From the IMG/VR virus record IMGVR_UViG_3300030104_006796, positions 1-22,698 of that record: DNA of 22,698 nt, one strand, 5' to 3'. The stretch is from a virus. The notes under the pieces are model-generated. The model did no database searches. It saw only the letters and a program-made list of their open reading frames with translations, and was not told the origin of the DNA. Both the position numbers and the translations under genes were made by a program. The stretch's first letter is position 1. Every line of letters starts with the position of its first letter. This document shows positions 7,675-16,203 of the stretch, in pieces.

Positions 7675-8511
7675 ATGGCAAAAAAACAAAAAACAAAAGA
7701 GGTAGAGGTACCTGTTGTTGAAACTACTGTTGTTGAAACTCCAGTTGTTAAAACACCAAAACCAAAAGTAAAAGTTGAAGAAACAAAACCAACTTGGGAA
7801 ATAAAAGACAGAACTTATTTGCTAGCAAATGGAAAAACACCATTAAGTAGATCAATTAAATCTGCTGGAATTTATTATTTTGACGAAGAAAAAGGTTATG
7901 AAAGAGAGCTTAAGTATTGTCAAAATCAAAAAACACCTTTTGTAGACGAAATGAAAGGAGACCAAAGATTAGAACACATTGTGTTTAGGAATGGCGTTTT
8001 GTTTGTTCCTAAAAACAAAGTAACACTTCAAAAACTTTTATCTTTATATCACCCTCATAAAGACAAAATATACGAAGAACTACAACCGCAAGTTATAGCT
8101 GCTCAAGAAATTGATTGGTTAGAAATGGAAGTAGAAGCTTTAAACGCAGCTATGAACTTAGACATTGATATGGCAGAGGCTGTTATGAGAGTAGAGTTAG
8201 GTTCTAAAGTGTCTAGCATGAGCTCTAAAGAGCTTAAAAGAGATTTACTATTATATGCTAAGAAAAACCCTCAGTTGTTCTTAGAACTAGTTAACGACGA
8301 AAATGTTTCGTTGAGAAATTTTGGTATTAAAGCAACTGAAATGGGACTGTTAAAGTTATCTTCAGATCAAAGAACTTTTATGTGGGGTTCTAATGATAGA
8401 AAACTAATGAATGTTCCTTTTGATGAGCATCCATATTCAGCTTTAGCCGCTTGGTTTAAAACTGACGAGGGTATGGAAATCTATGCAAACATAGAAAAAC
8501 AATTAAAATAA
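7675..8511 (+). CDS. Unknown head-associated protein with V/E/K/P-rich N-terminal arm
   Basis: I do not recognise this 278-residue protein. Residues 1-48 are a low-complexity Lys/Glu/Val/Pro/Thr arm that includes a three-fold VVET repeat. About 50-130 is mixed beta (WEIKDRTYLLANGKTPLSRS, then VFRNGVLFVPKNK). About 130-245 is helical (WLEMEVEALNAAMN, LKRDLLLYAKKNPQLFLELV), and the protein ends in a helical tail. It stands alone between two strong RNA hairpins, after the MCP and before the connector genes, so a head decoration, completion or assembly protein is possible. Its first codons and leader copy those of the scaffold-like gene, and the flexible charged arm is also similar in style, so it may share a partner with that protein. 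Function is unassigned. Confidence 0.6.
   Translation: MAKKQKTKEVEVPVVETTVVETPVVKTPKPKVKVEETKPTWEIKDRTYLLANGKTPLSRSIKSAGIYYFDEEKGYERELKYCQNQKTPFVDEMKGDQRLEHIVFRNGVLFVPKNKVTLQKLLSLYHPHKDKIYEELQPQVIAAQEIDWLEMEVEALNAAMNLDIDMAEAVMRVELGSKVSSMSSKELKRDLLLYAKKNPQLFLELVNDENVSLRNFGIKATEMGLLKLSSDQRTFMWGSNDRKLMNVPFDEHPYSALAAWFKTDEGMEIYANIEKQLK
7711..7755 (+). repeat. Three in-frame 15-base tandem repeats
   Basis: Units at 7711-7725, 7726-7740 and 7741-7755 encode PVVET, TVVET and PVVKT (residues 13-27 of the 278-residue protein). The first two differ at two bases and the third is more diverged. Such a repeat can change copy number by slippage and lengthen the flexible arm. Confidence 0.7.
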
Positions 8512-8517
8512 TCAAAC

Positions 8518-8556
8518 TGTAGAAGCGGTCGCTCTACGGGGCGATCGCAAACTACA
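8518..8556 (+). promoter_or_regulatory. Strong RNA hairpin before the first connector gene
   Basis: The arm gcggtcgc (8525-8532) pairs over all eight positions (one G-U) with gcgatcgc (8541-8548) around an eight-base loop. Outside short A-rich internal loops, tgtag (8518-8522) also pairs with ctaca (8552-8556). It is a GC-rich island in AT-rich DNA and fills most of the 55-base gap. No T tract follows on either strand; an A-rich tract and the next ATG (8567) come directly after. It may be an RNA processing or stability element, or a weak terminator. Confidence 0.65.
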
Positions 8557-8566
8557 AAAAAGAAAT

Positions 8567-9298
8567 ATGATATTAATAGACACGGTATATCAAAAAGTTT
8601 TAGCAATAGCTAATAAAGAGCAAAGAGGCTATATAACTCCACAAGAGTTTAACTTATTTGCTAATCAAGCTCAAATGGAAATATTTGAGCAATATTTTTA
8701 TGATATAAATCAATTTAAAAGATTACCAGGTAATTCAACAGAATACTCAGATATAGTTGGCATGCTAGAAGAAAAAATATCTGCTTTTGAAAAATTTAAA
8801 ATTGCGCCTAGTAGTGTTAGTGGTAATGTTTTAACTTTACCTAGTGACTTACATAGGTTAGGAACTGTGTTTTCTACACTTGTCACGTCTAACCCTGTAG
8901 TTGAAAAGGTTGATAAAAAAAATCTTCAATTAATTTTAAACTCGCCTTTAACGGCTCCAACAGACTCAAGACCAGTATTTATTCATCAAGCGCCAACTGC
9001 AGCTGGCGTATCTCAAATAAAAATTTTTCCAGCAGCATCTTCTTATAGCACAGGTAACACGAGTGTTAATTACATTAAAAAACCAACTACAGTTAAATGG
9101 ACGTATGTAGTTATTAATGACAAAGCAGTTCACAACTCTGGGGCTGCTGATTTACAAAACTTTGAACTACACGAATCAGAAGAATCTGAGCTTGTAATAA
9201 AAATATTGCAACTAGCTGGTATATCAATAAAAGATTATCAATTAGCTTCAGTTGCGAGCAATAAAGAAGTTAGTACTATTTCACAAGAAAAACAATAA
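8567..9298 (+). CDS. Probable head-tail connector / ring protein
   Basis: A 243-residue protein, the first of two similar-sized genes between the head genes and the nozzle gene. That is where short-tailed phages carry the adaptors that seal the portal and begin the tail. The N-terminus is helical (residues 5-45, with YITPQEFNLFANQAQMEIFE). About 90-190 is beta-rich (VLTLPSDLHRLGTVF, QIKIFPAASSYSTGNTSVNY), and the C-terminal 35 residues are helical (ESEELVIKILQLAGISIKDY). Helix-beta-helix is a plausible layout for a portal-binding ring. I recall close relatives in environmental phage genomes annotated only as structural. It begins 11 bases after a strong hairpin and four bases separate it from the next gene. 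The exact role is inferred from position. Confidence 0.55.
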   Translation: MILIDTVYQKVLAIANKEQRGYITPQEFNLFANQAQMEIFEQYFYDINQFKRLPGNSTEYSDIVGMLEEKISAFEKFKIAPSSVSGNVLTLPSDLHRLGTVFSTLVTSNPVVEKVDKKNLQLILNSPLTAPTDSRPVFIHQAPTAAGVSQIKIFPAASSYSTGNTSVNYIKKPTTVKWTYVVINDKAVHNSGAADLQNFELHESEESELVIKILQLAGISIKDYQLASVASNKEVSTISQEKQ

Positions 9299-9302
9299 AT
9301 AA

Positions 9303-10187
9303 ATGGGATTACTAGACAGCCAAACTCAATTACAATATCAAAACTCAGGTGACCTTGGTAGTTATCAATTTACTTCATTACAAAATGTTATTGATCAATT
9401 TATAATTGCTTACGTTGGTGAAAGTAAAATAATACCAAAAGTAAATAGAGTAGATGTTGCTTTTCACGCGCAAAGAGCTTTACAAGAATTATCTTTCGAT
9501 ACGTTTAAATCTACAAAAGCACATGAAATAGAAGTACCTAGTAATTTACAAATGTTACTACCACAAGATTACGTAAACTACGTAAAACTGTCTTGGAGTG
9601 ATTCAGCTGGTATAGAGCATGTATTATACCCTGCTGTTAAAACTTCTAATCCTAAAAATATAAAACAAAACTTACCTTTAGATGCTGATGGCACTTACAA
9701 TTTAACAGGTGGTAACGAGTTAGACTTTGATACCGAGTCAGATACTTGGGCTGCTTACAAGTCAAATACTCCAAACGACAATGTTGATAAATACGACGAT
9801 GGAACTTATGATTTAGCCATTGGCGAAAGGTATGGTATTGAACCTGCTCATGCGCAAGCAAATGGAAGTTTTTATATAGATGAGCTTGCTGGTAAAATAC
9901 ATTTTAGTTCTAATATATCTGGTAAGACTTTAATACTAGAATATATAAGCGATAGTTTAGGAACTGATGCAGAAATGAAAGTTCACAAGTTTGCTGAAGA
10001 AGCGATGTATAAGTCTATAGCTTATGCAATTATGTCTACAAGAGCTAACGTACCAGAATATGTTGTAAATAGATTTAGAAAAGAAAGAAGAGCTGAAGTT
10101 AGAAAAGCAAAGCTTAGACTGTCAAATATAAAATTAGAAGAATTAACTCAAATACTTAGAGGTAAATCTAAGCAAATAAAACACTAA
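9303..10187 (+). CDS. Tail tubular / adaptor-type ring protein
   Basis: A 294-residue protein with the pattern of adaptor proteins (P22 gp4- or T7 gp11-like role): N-terminal helices (about 25-75; FIIAYVGESKIIPKVNRVDV, then AFHAQRALQELSFDTFK), a beta middle that begins with LQMLLPQDYVNYVKLSW (about 82-98) and continues to about 220, and C-terminal helices (about 225-290; HKFAEEAMYKSIAYAIMSTR, with a basic RFRKERRAEVRKAKLRL). Such rings sit below the portal and carry the nozzle. The basic helix ending in RGKSKQIKH could reach the portal clip or the DNA channel. It lies four bases after its predecessor and three before the nozzle gene, so the three are surely co-transcribed. The class is likely; the assignment to one named ring position is not possible here. 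Confidence 0.65.
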   Translation: MGLLDSQTQLQYQNSGDLGSYQFTSLQNVIDQFIIAYVGESKIIPKVNRVDVAFHAQRALQELSFDTFKSTKAHEIEVPSNLQMLLPQDYVNYVKLSWSDSAGIEHVLYPAVKTSNPKNIKQNLPLDADGTYNLTGGNELDFDTESDTWAAYKSNTPNDNVDKYDDGTYDLAIGERYGIEPAHAQANGSFYIDELAGKIHFSSNISGKTLILEYISDSLGTDAEMKVHKFAEEAMYKSIAYAIMSTRANVPEYVVNRFRKERRAEVRKAKLRLSNIKLEELTQILRGKSKQIKH

Positions 10188-10190
10188 TAT

Positions 10191-13100
10191 ATGCCGGAAA
10201 TTAAGAATAGCTTTTTTCAAGGTAAAATGAACAAGGACCTTGATGAAAGATTAATACCTAATGGACAATATAGAGATGCGCTTAACATTGAGATTTCAAC
10301 ATCAGAAGGTGATGACGTTGGGACTGTTCAAAGTGTTAAAGGTAACACGTTAGTTTCTGGTGATATTGTTCCTACAGGTAGCTCTATAGTTGGTGAGATT
10401 ATTGAAGAAAAAAATAACTGTATATATTATTTTGTAGCAGGACCAAAAACGCTTGCTAGTAGTTTTGACGCTAGTAGTACACAACCTACAATTAGTAAAG
10501 ATTTAATATTAAAATACGATGGTAGCTCTATAACAAATGTGTTTACCGATGTATATAGCTATTTAGCTGTTTTTGACACTAATAGTACAGATCTTAGTTT
10601 TGATGTAACAGCACAAACTATTACGTTACCAAACACAGATATTTATAAACAAAGCCTAGTAACAAATATGTATGTTAATGTTTTTGATACTAGTGGTGTT
10701 GAATATGTTAGAAACAATAGAATACTAACAGTTTCAGGCGCTGTAATAACTCTTGAAAATAAAATAGACGATTTAGATGGTGTTGCTATTACAAATCTAA
10801 TACTAGAAATAACACACAAAGATAACAAAAGACCTTTAAATTTTGAACCAGCATATCCTGTGACTGGTATAAATATAGTAGATGATTTTTTAATGTGGAC
10901 AGACAACAACTCTGAGCCTAAAAAAATATCTATATCAAGATCTACCGCTGGAACTTTAACAGGTGACGAAGGTAGAAGAAAATCTACAAAGCTTTATATA
11001 GATGGTTCTTCTTTTTATCCGCTAACAACAGGTAAAAGAGTAGATGAAAGCCACACTACTGTTATAAGAAAATCTCCAATAAACTCTCCAGATATAAATA
11101 TAAAACAACAAAGAACTAAAGCTGATGGAAGCCCTATAGTCGGCGTAACTACAAGAGCGCTAGACATGTCTGGAGTTGTAGCTGATGATTTTGTTGAAAT
11201 TGACACAAGTGACGCAACTACAGGTTTTGGTAAAAATCCTTTTTTAGTTAACGATGTGGTACATTTAAAAGCTGGTGGTACACCTACTGCAACGGATTTT
11301 GATGTAAGAGTAAAAGTTATAAGTCTAGTAGATGACAAAATATTTAAAGCTAAAGTTTTATATAACGGTGTTTCTAGTAATTCTATATTTAATACTTTTC
11401 TTTTTGAAGAAGAAAGTGATTTATTTAAAGATAAATTTTCATTTTTTGCAACTAGATTTAAATATATAGATGGTGAATATTCTACTTTCTCACCTTTTAC
11501 ACAAGCTGCTTTTTTACCAAGTGAATTTAAATACAACACTGAACAAGCGTTTAATACTGGCATGGTAAATAAAATAAAAGAAATTGAGCTTACAAATATA
11601 ATACCTGATGATATACCAGAAGACGTAGTTCAAGTAGACATACTTTATACAGAATCTAATAGCCCAGAAGTATACAAAATTGATAGTGTTAGAAAAGACA
11701 GTAACAATGATTTTAATTGGAAAAAAAATAAGTACGTTATATCTAAAGAAAATATATACTCTTTATTAGAAGAAAAACAACTTTTAAGGCAGTGGGATAA
11801 TGTTCCTAAAAAAGCTTTAGCACAAGAAATAGTAGGTAATAGGATAGTATATGCTAACTACGAACAAGGTTATAATTTAGAAGATCAAAATATAGAATTA
11901 GACGCTTATGTAGATGATAGAGTTTTTACAGGTCCAGAGCTTTTGCCTAACAGGCATTTAACTTCACACTTTGATGGTTATGCAACTAGCCCTGCTAGTT
12001 CTGATAAATTTACACACGTTAAGGGTATTAACGATAAAATAGTAGGCGTTGTAAATGTTGATGGAACAGGAATAGCTCAATTTGTAAAACTACACACAGA
12101 TGTTGCTTTAGGTCTTGAAAATGACGCTGAGTATTATTATAGTTTTAAAGTTAGTAATTGGAATGGTACTGGTGTTTTAGAAGGCCCGGCTTTAATGTCA
12201 GGAGATCATCTAACCGGTAAGTATGGTAATTTTGCTCAACAAATAACTGGTGATGGAAACTATTATGGCGTAATGGCTATAAACTTAGACAGAAGCACAA
12301 GTACTAGTGTTTTTAATAATTCTGCTACTAGAGATTTTATGTTTCAAATAAAAACTACCGGCTTTACATGTACTATAAGTAATTTTTCTTTAAAAAAGAT
12401 AATAACAAATAACAAAAAATCTGTAAAATCTATAAGAAATTATAAACTTGGTGTTGTCTACGCGGATGAGTATGGTAGAGAAACACCGGTTTTAACAGGT
12501 AAAACGGCAAGCGTATCTGTACCAAAAAACAATGCTAAATCTATAAATTGTATTAAATCTACTATAAAAAGCGATCCGCCAACATGGGCTACACATTTTA
12601 AATATTTTGTAAAAGAAACCAGTAGTGATTACAATAACATGGCTCTTGATAGAATTTATAAATCTGGTGAAACAGGTGGTGGTGGTTATTGGCTTTCGTT
12701 TCCTTCGTCAGAAAGAAACAAAGTTGATGAAGATGATTTTTTAATATTAAAAAAAGGTCATGGTGATACTGGTGTTGCTGTTGATAGCGCCGAAGCAATA
12801 TATAAAATTCTAGACATATCTAACAACGCTCCAGACTTTATTAAAACAAACATTAACTCTATTGGAGAAGGTGGTGTTGCAGCTGATATTAACAATGATT
12901 TATTTCAAAACTCTAGTACTATACCTTTACTTAACAAAAACACTATATCTTTTAATAAAGACTCTTGGATAACTACAGAAGGAAATAACAACCTGTCTGA
13001 TTTATTACTTAAAAATGATTTAGTTTTTAAATTTAAAAATAATCTTAATGAAGTTTCTGAAACTTACGCTGTAGATTCTATAGAAATAGTTGATTATCTT

Positions 13101-16100
13101 GGTAGCGATCACTATCAAATAAAAATGGAAAATCCTTTTGTTGAAAGTGACATTGATTTTATACTTAATTCTGGCGGATCAGCTATTGAAACTAATGTAA
13201 CAATGGAGTTTTTTACTTCAAAAATACAAAATAAACCTGAGTTTGATGGTAGATTTTTTGTAAGAGTAAACTCAGACTCTTTCATCACATCAAACGTTTA
13301 CGCAAACTCTACTAATAGCGTTGATCAATCTGTAATTGCAAATATATCTAGTTTTCACAAGCAAGACAGCGTTGCAATAAGTGGTTCTTTTATAGACAAT
13401 TATCAAGATAATTCTACTATTAACACTAGAAACAACTTAGCAGTAGGATTAGTAGCTTCAAACGTAGTAGACATACAAGACAGGCCGTATGGAGGGTCTA
13501 GTGTTGGCACTTGGGACGACTTAACTGACTCAAGCTTTCTTACTTATAGTAGTACAGGTCCTTTTAGTAATAATTTTAAAGCAAACGATACGCTTTACTA
13601 CGAAGCGAGACTTTGGTATGAAAGTGGAGATGCAAGACATAGCGGATCCGGAACTGGCGATGGAAAAAATATATACAAAGCAATACCAGAAAATTTAGCT
13701 ACAGCTTTTCTTCATGTAGATGGAGGTTTTAATACCGGTAGTCTTAACGTTGGTATTTCAGACAACGTGCTTGGTATAAGTAGTGGACAAACTAGCATTG
13801 CTGGTTTTAGCAGTGGTGTTAATGAAGGAAATCCAGGTACAATTAAACATGCTGCTTTTTCATATAGTTATGGTTTATTTCAATCGCAAGACACTTCTGG
13901 TTCTAACAGAAATTACAGCGTATACGGTTCTCAAGGCGCTTACATGAAATTTTTAAGATTATTTAAATATGGTGTGGCTGGTGCAAATAACGATTTAGGA
14001 TTAACAGGTAGTTATGGTAGCAATTGGTTTATAGATCAAACTTCTTACATAGGTGTGCAAAAAAATAACAGTTACGATCCTGAAGTTGATGGTAAATACA
14101 CATTATACCATAGGGCTGTTCATTACGATTTAGATAATGGTAATATTTTAGAACTTGCAGCTAACGACGGTACTAATTTTGGTAACAATCCAACTGGTGG
14201 TAAAAACGATTTTAATAGAGTTGGTAGGGGTATATATATCGCAACAGCCGAAGACGAAGCTGCTGATAATTATCTTTATGGTTTTTCATTTCGCCAGGTG
14301 GGTAAATTCTATATGGAGCTTTCTTACGGCGGTATGGAAACAGACATACCACACGTTCCTTTAAACTCTAGCAACGTGTCTAGCGTTGCAAGCTCCTTAC
14401 AGTCTAATGGTTGGACGAGTAGCTCTAGTGCTTTTTTAAGTATGATAAGTAGTATAAAACAAGGCGCTAAGTTTAAATTTACTAGCGATCCCGCAGGTGA
14501 AGAGTTTGAAATATTAAGTTTTAAGAAAGTAAAAAGATATAACCACACGCCTTTCCCTGGTGATAGTTTTACATACTACCAATGGTTTGACGATCCTGAT
14601 GGTATACAAAACATAACATGGGGTGATTTAAGAGATACAAGTGCTGGTACTTATAAAAAGTTTAGAGCTAGAAAAGATCACGGCGATGCAGATAATTTTG
14701 ATGAGATAACAATAGGTACTAGTGGTACTATAGTTCAAGATTCTATAACAGACGAAGAAAAAAGGTTTTTAAGAGGTAGCAACAGGCGTTTAACATACAT
14801 ACTAGAATTAGACAAGTTACCGACTCCTCCTTCTTATGACCCAATTGGAATTGGAAACGCAACTACAGCTGGTAAAATGAATGGTAGAACTAGTAGTATA
14901 ATACAGTTTGTAGGTGATGTTGTAGAAGAAGGAACTCAACTAACAACAGACAATCCAGCAGTATTTGAAACAGAACCAAAAACAACAGAAGGTTTAGATA
15001 TATATTACGAGGCTAGTGATTTTTACGATATAAAAGATCACGGTGCTGTTCAAGATTTAAAATATTCTAATTGTTATTCTTTTGAAAACGGTGTGGAGTC
15101 TAATAGAATAAAAGACGTGTTTAATAAAAATACTTTAGGAAAAGGTATAGTTGCTTCTTCAACTTTAGACGAGGTTTATAAACAAGACAATAGAGTTAGT
15201 GGTTTAATATTTTCTGGTATATATAATTCTACTAGTAATATAAACAATTTAAATCAGTTTATACAAGCTGAAAAAATAACTAAAGATGTTAATCCAACTT
15301 ATGGTAGCATACAAAAGCTACATACTAAAGATTCTAATCTTTTAGTATTATGTGAAGATAAAGTTTTAAAAATATTAGCAAACAAAGACGCTGTGTTTAA
15401 TGCCGATGGAAATCCTCAATTAACTGCAAATAAAAACGTTTTAGGACAAACGATACCTTACGCTGGTGAGTTTGGAATATCTAAAGATCCTACGTCTTTT
15501 GCCTCGCAATCACATAGAGCTTATTTTACAGACAAACAAAGAGGTGCTGTACTTAGATTATCTATAGATGGTTTAACACCTATTTCACAATATGGCATGG
15601 CTGACTTTTTTAAAGACGAGCTACCATCTTCAACAGCTTTAATTGGTAGTTATGACACTAGAAAAAACGAGTATAATATAAAAATTGATGGCAGCACCGA
15701 TTATGTTCTTAGTTTTAATGAAAATATAAAAGGTTGGTCAAGCTTTAAGTCTTTTACAGCAATGCAAGCTGGAGCAAGTTTTAACAACAACTACTATACT
15801 TTCAACGACGGTGAGCTTTACAAACACCACTCAAACGAAGCAAGGTGTAACTTTTATGGCGCTGTTACACAGCCTTACGTAGAGGTTGTTCTCAACACAA
15901 ATCCTTATGAAAACAAAAGATTTAAAAATGTAATTTACGAAGGAACTCAAGGTAAAGTAGATTTGTTAGATGTTACATCTGATGGGTCAGACGCTGATGT
16001 TTACAACATTAAAGCTAAAACAGGTTGGTTTGCAGAAACCATAACAACCCCTACTCAATCAGGTTCTGTTAACGAGTTTTTAGAAAAAGATAATAAGTGG

Positions 16101-16202
16101 TACAACTATATAAAAGGAGAAGCTATCACGGCTAGTAATATAGACACTAGCGATTTTAACGTGCAAGGTTTAGGTATAATAACAAGTAATACAGCATCGT
16201 AA
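10191..16202 (+). CDS. Giant tail nozzle / stabilisation-type protein (2003 residues)
   Basis: The N-terminus (residues 5-52, NSFFQGKMNKDLDERLIPNG, then YRDALNIEI and DVGTV) and C-terminal blocks about 1704-1860 (AYFTDKQRGAVLRLSIDG, LTPISQYGMADFF, NIKGWSSFKSF) are of the type seen in nozzle/tail stabilisation proteins of short-tailed phages, such as P22 gp10 (472 residues) and T7 gp12 (794), which are built on beta-propellers. It is far longer than these. Two blocks look like insertions: residues about 587-737 (carbohydrate-binding-like) and about 1020-1375 (Ser/Gly/Asn/Tyr-rich). Between them, 740-880 returns to the core type (RNYKLGVVYADEYGRETPVL, YFVKETSSDYNNMALDRI). The protein probably forms the tail tip and may contact the host surface. 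The reading frame is open throughout with no sign of decay, and the next gene begins one base after its stop. Confidence 0.78.
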   Translation: MPEIKNSFFQGKMNKDLDERLIPNGQYRDALNIEISTSEGDDVGTVQSVKGNTLVSGDIVPTGSSIVGEIIEEKNNCIYYFVAGPKTLASSFDASSTQPTISKDLILKYDGSSITNVFTDVYSYLAVFDTNSTDLSFDVTAQTITLPNTDIYKQSLVTNMYVNVFDTSGVEYVRNNRILTVSGAVITLENKIDDLDGVAITNLILEITHKDNKRPLNFEPAYPVTGINIVDDFLMWTDNNSEPKKISISRSTAGTLTGDEGRRKSTKLYIDGSSFYPLTTGKRVDESHTTVIRKSPINSPDINIKQQRTKADGSPIVGVTTRALDMSGVVADDFVEIDTSDATTGFGKNPFLVNDVVHLKAGGTPTATDFDVRVKVISLVDDKIFKAKVLYNGVSSNSIFNTFLFEEESDLFKDKFSFFATRFKYIDGEYSTFSPFTQAAFLPSEFKYNTEQAFNTGMVNKIKEIELTNIIPDDIPEDVVQVDILYTESNSPEVYKIDSVRKDSNNDFNWKKNKYVISKENIYSLLEEKQLLRQWDNVPKKALAQEIVGNRIVYANYEQGYNLEDQNIELDAYVDDRVFTGPELLPNRHLTSHFDGYATSPASSDKFTHVKGINDKIVGVVNVDGTGIAQFVKLHTDVALGLENDAEYYYSFKVSNWNGTGVLEGPALMSGDHLTGKYGNFAQQITGDGNYYGVMAINLDRSTSTSVFNNSATRDFMFQIKTTGFTCTISNFSLKKIITNNKKSVKSIRNYKLGVVYADEYGRETPVLTGKTASVSVPKNNAKSINCIKSTIKSDPPTWATHFKYFVKETSSDYNNMALDRIYKSGETGGGGYWLSFPSSERNKVDEDDFLILKKGHGDTGVAVDSAEAIYKILDISNNAPDFIKTNINSIGEGGVAADINNDLFQNSSTIPLLNKNTISFNKDSWITTEGNNNLSDLLLKNDLVFKFKNNLNEVSETYAVDSIEIVDYLGSDHYQIKMENPFVESDIDFILNSGGSAIETNVTMEFFTSKIQNKPEFDGRFFVRVNSDSFITSNVYANSTNSVDQSVIANISSFHKQDSVAISGSFIDNYQDNSTINTRNNLAVGLVASNVVDIQDRPYGGSSVGTWDDLTDSSFLTYSSTGPFSNNFKANDTLYYEARLWYESGDARHSGSGTGDGKNIYKAIPENLATAFLHVDGGFNTGSLNVGISDNVLGISSGQTSIAGFSSGVNEGNPGTIKHAAFSYSYGLFQSQDTSGSNRNYSVYGSQGAYMKFLRLFKYGVAGANNDLGLTGSYGSNWFIDQTSYIGVQKNNSYDPEVDGKYTLYHRAVHYDLDNGNILELAANDGTNFGNNPTGGKNDFNRVGRGIYIATAEDEAADNYLYGFSFRQVGKFYMELSYGGMETDIPHVPLNSSNVSSVASSLQSNGWTSSSSAFLSMISSIKQGAKFKFTSDPAGEEFEILSFKKVKRYNHTPFPGDSFTYYQWFDDPDGIQNITWGDLRDTSAGTYKKFRARKDHGDADNFDEITIGTSGTIVQDSITDEEKRFLRGSNRRLTYILELDKLPTPPSYDPIGIGNATTAGKMNGRTSSIIQFVGDVVEEGTQLTTDNPAVFETEPKTTEGLDIYYEASDFYDIKDHGAVQDLKYSNCYSFENGVESNRIKDVFNKNTLGKGIVASSTLDEVYKQDNRVSGLIFSGIYNSTSNINNLNQFIQAEKITKDVNPTYGSIQKLHTKDSNLLVLCEDKVLKILANKDAVFNADGNPQLTANKNVLGQTIPYAGEFGISKDPTSFASQSHRAYFTDKQRGAVLRLSIDGLTPISQYGMADFFKDELPSSTALIGSYDTRKNEYNIKIDGSTDYVLSFNENIKGWSSFKSFTAMQAGASFNNNYYTFNDGELYKHHSNEARCNFYGAVTQPYVEVVLNTNPYENKRFKNVIYEGTQGKVDLLDVTSDGSDADVYNIKAKTGWFAETITTPTQSGSVNEFLEKDNKWYNYIKGEAITASNIDTSDFNVQGLGIITSNTAS

Positions 16203-16203
16203 T

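Noticed and set aside
11015-11563. 182-codon open frame on the - strand
   Set aside because: It lies fully inside the nozzle gene, has no leader of the kind used here, and its Ser/Leu/Val-rich composition is what the complement of this AT-rich gene gives.
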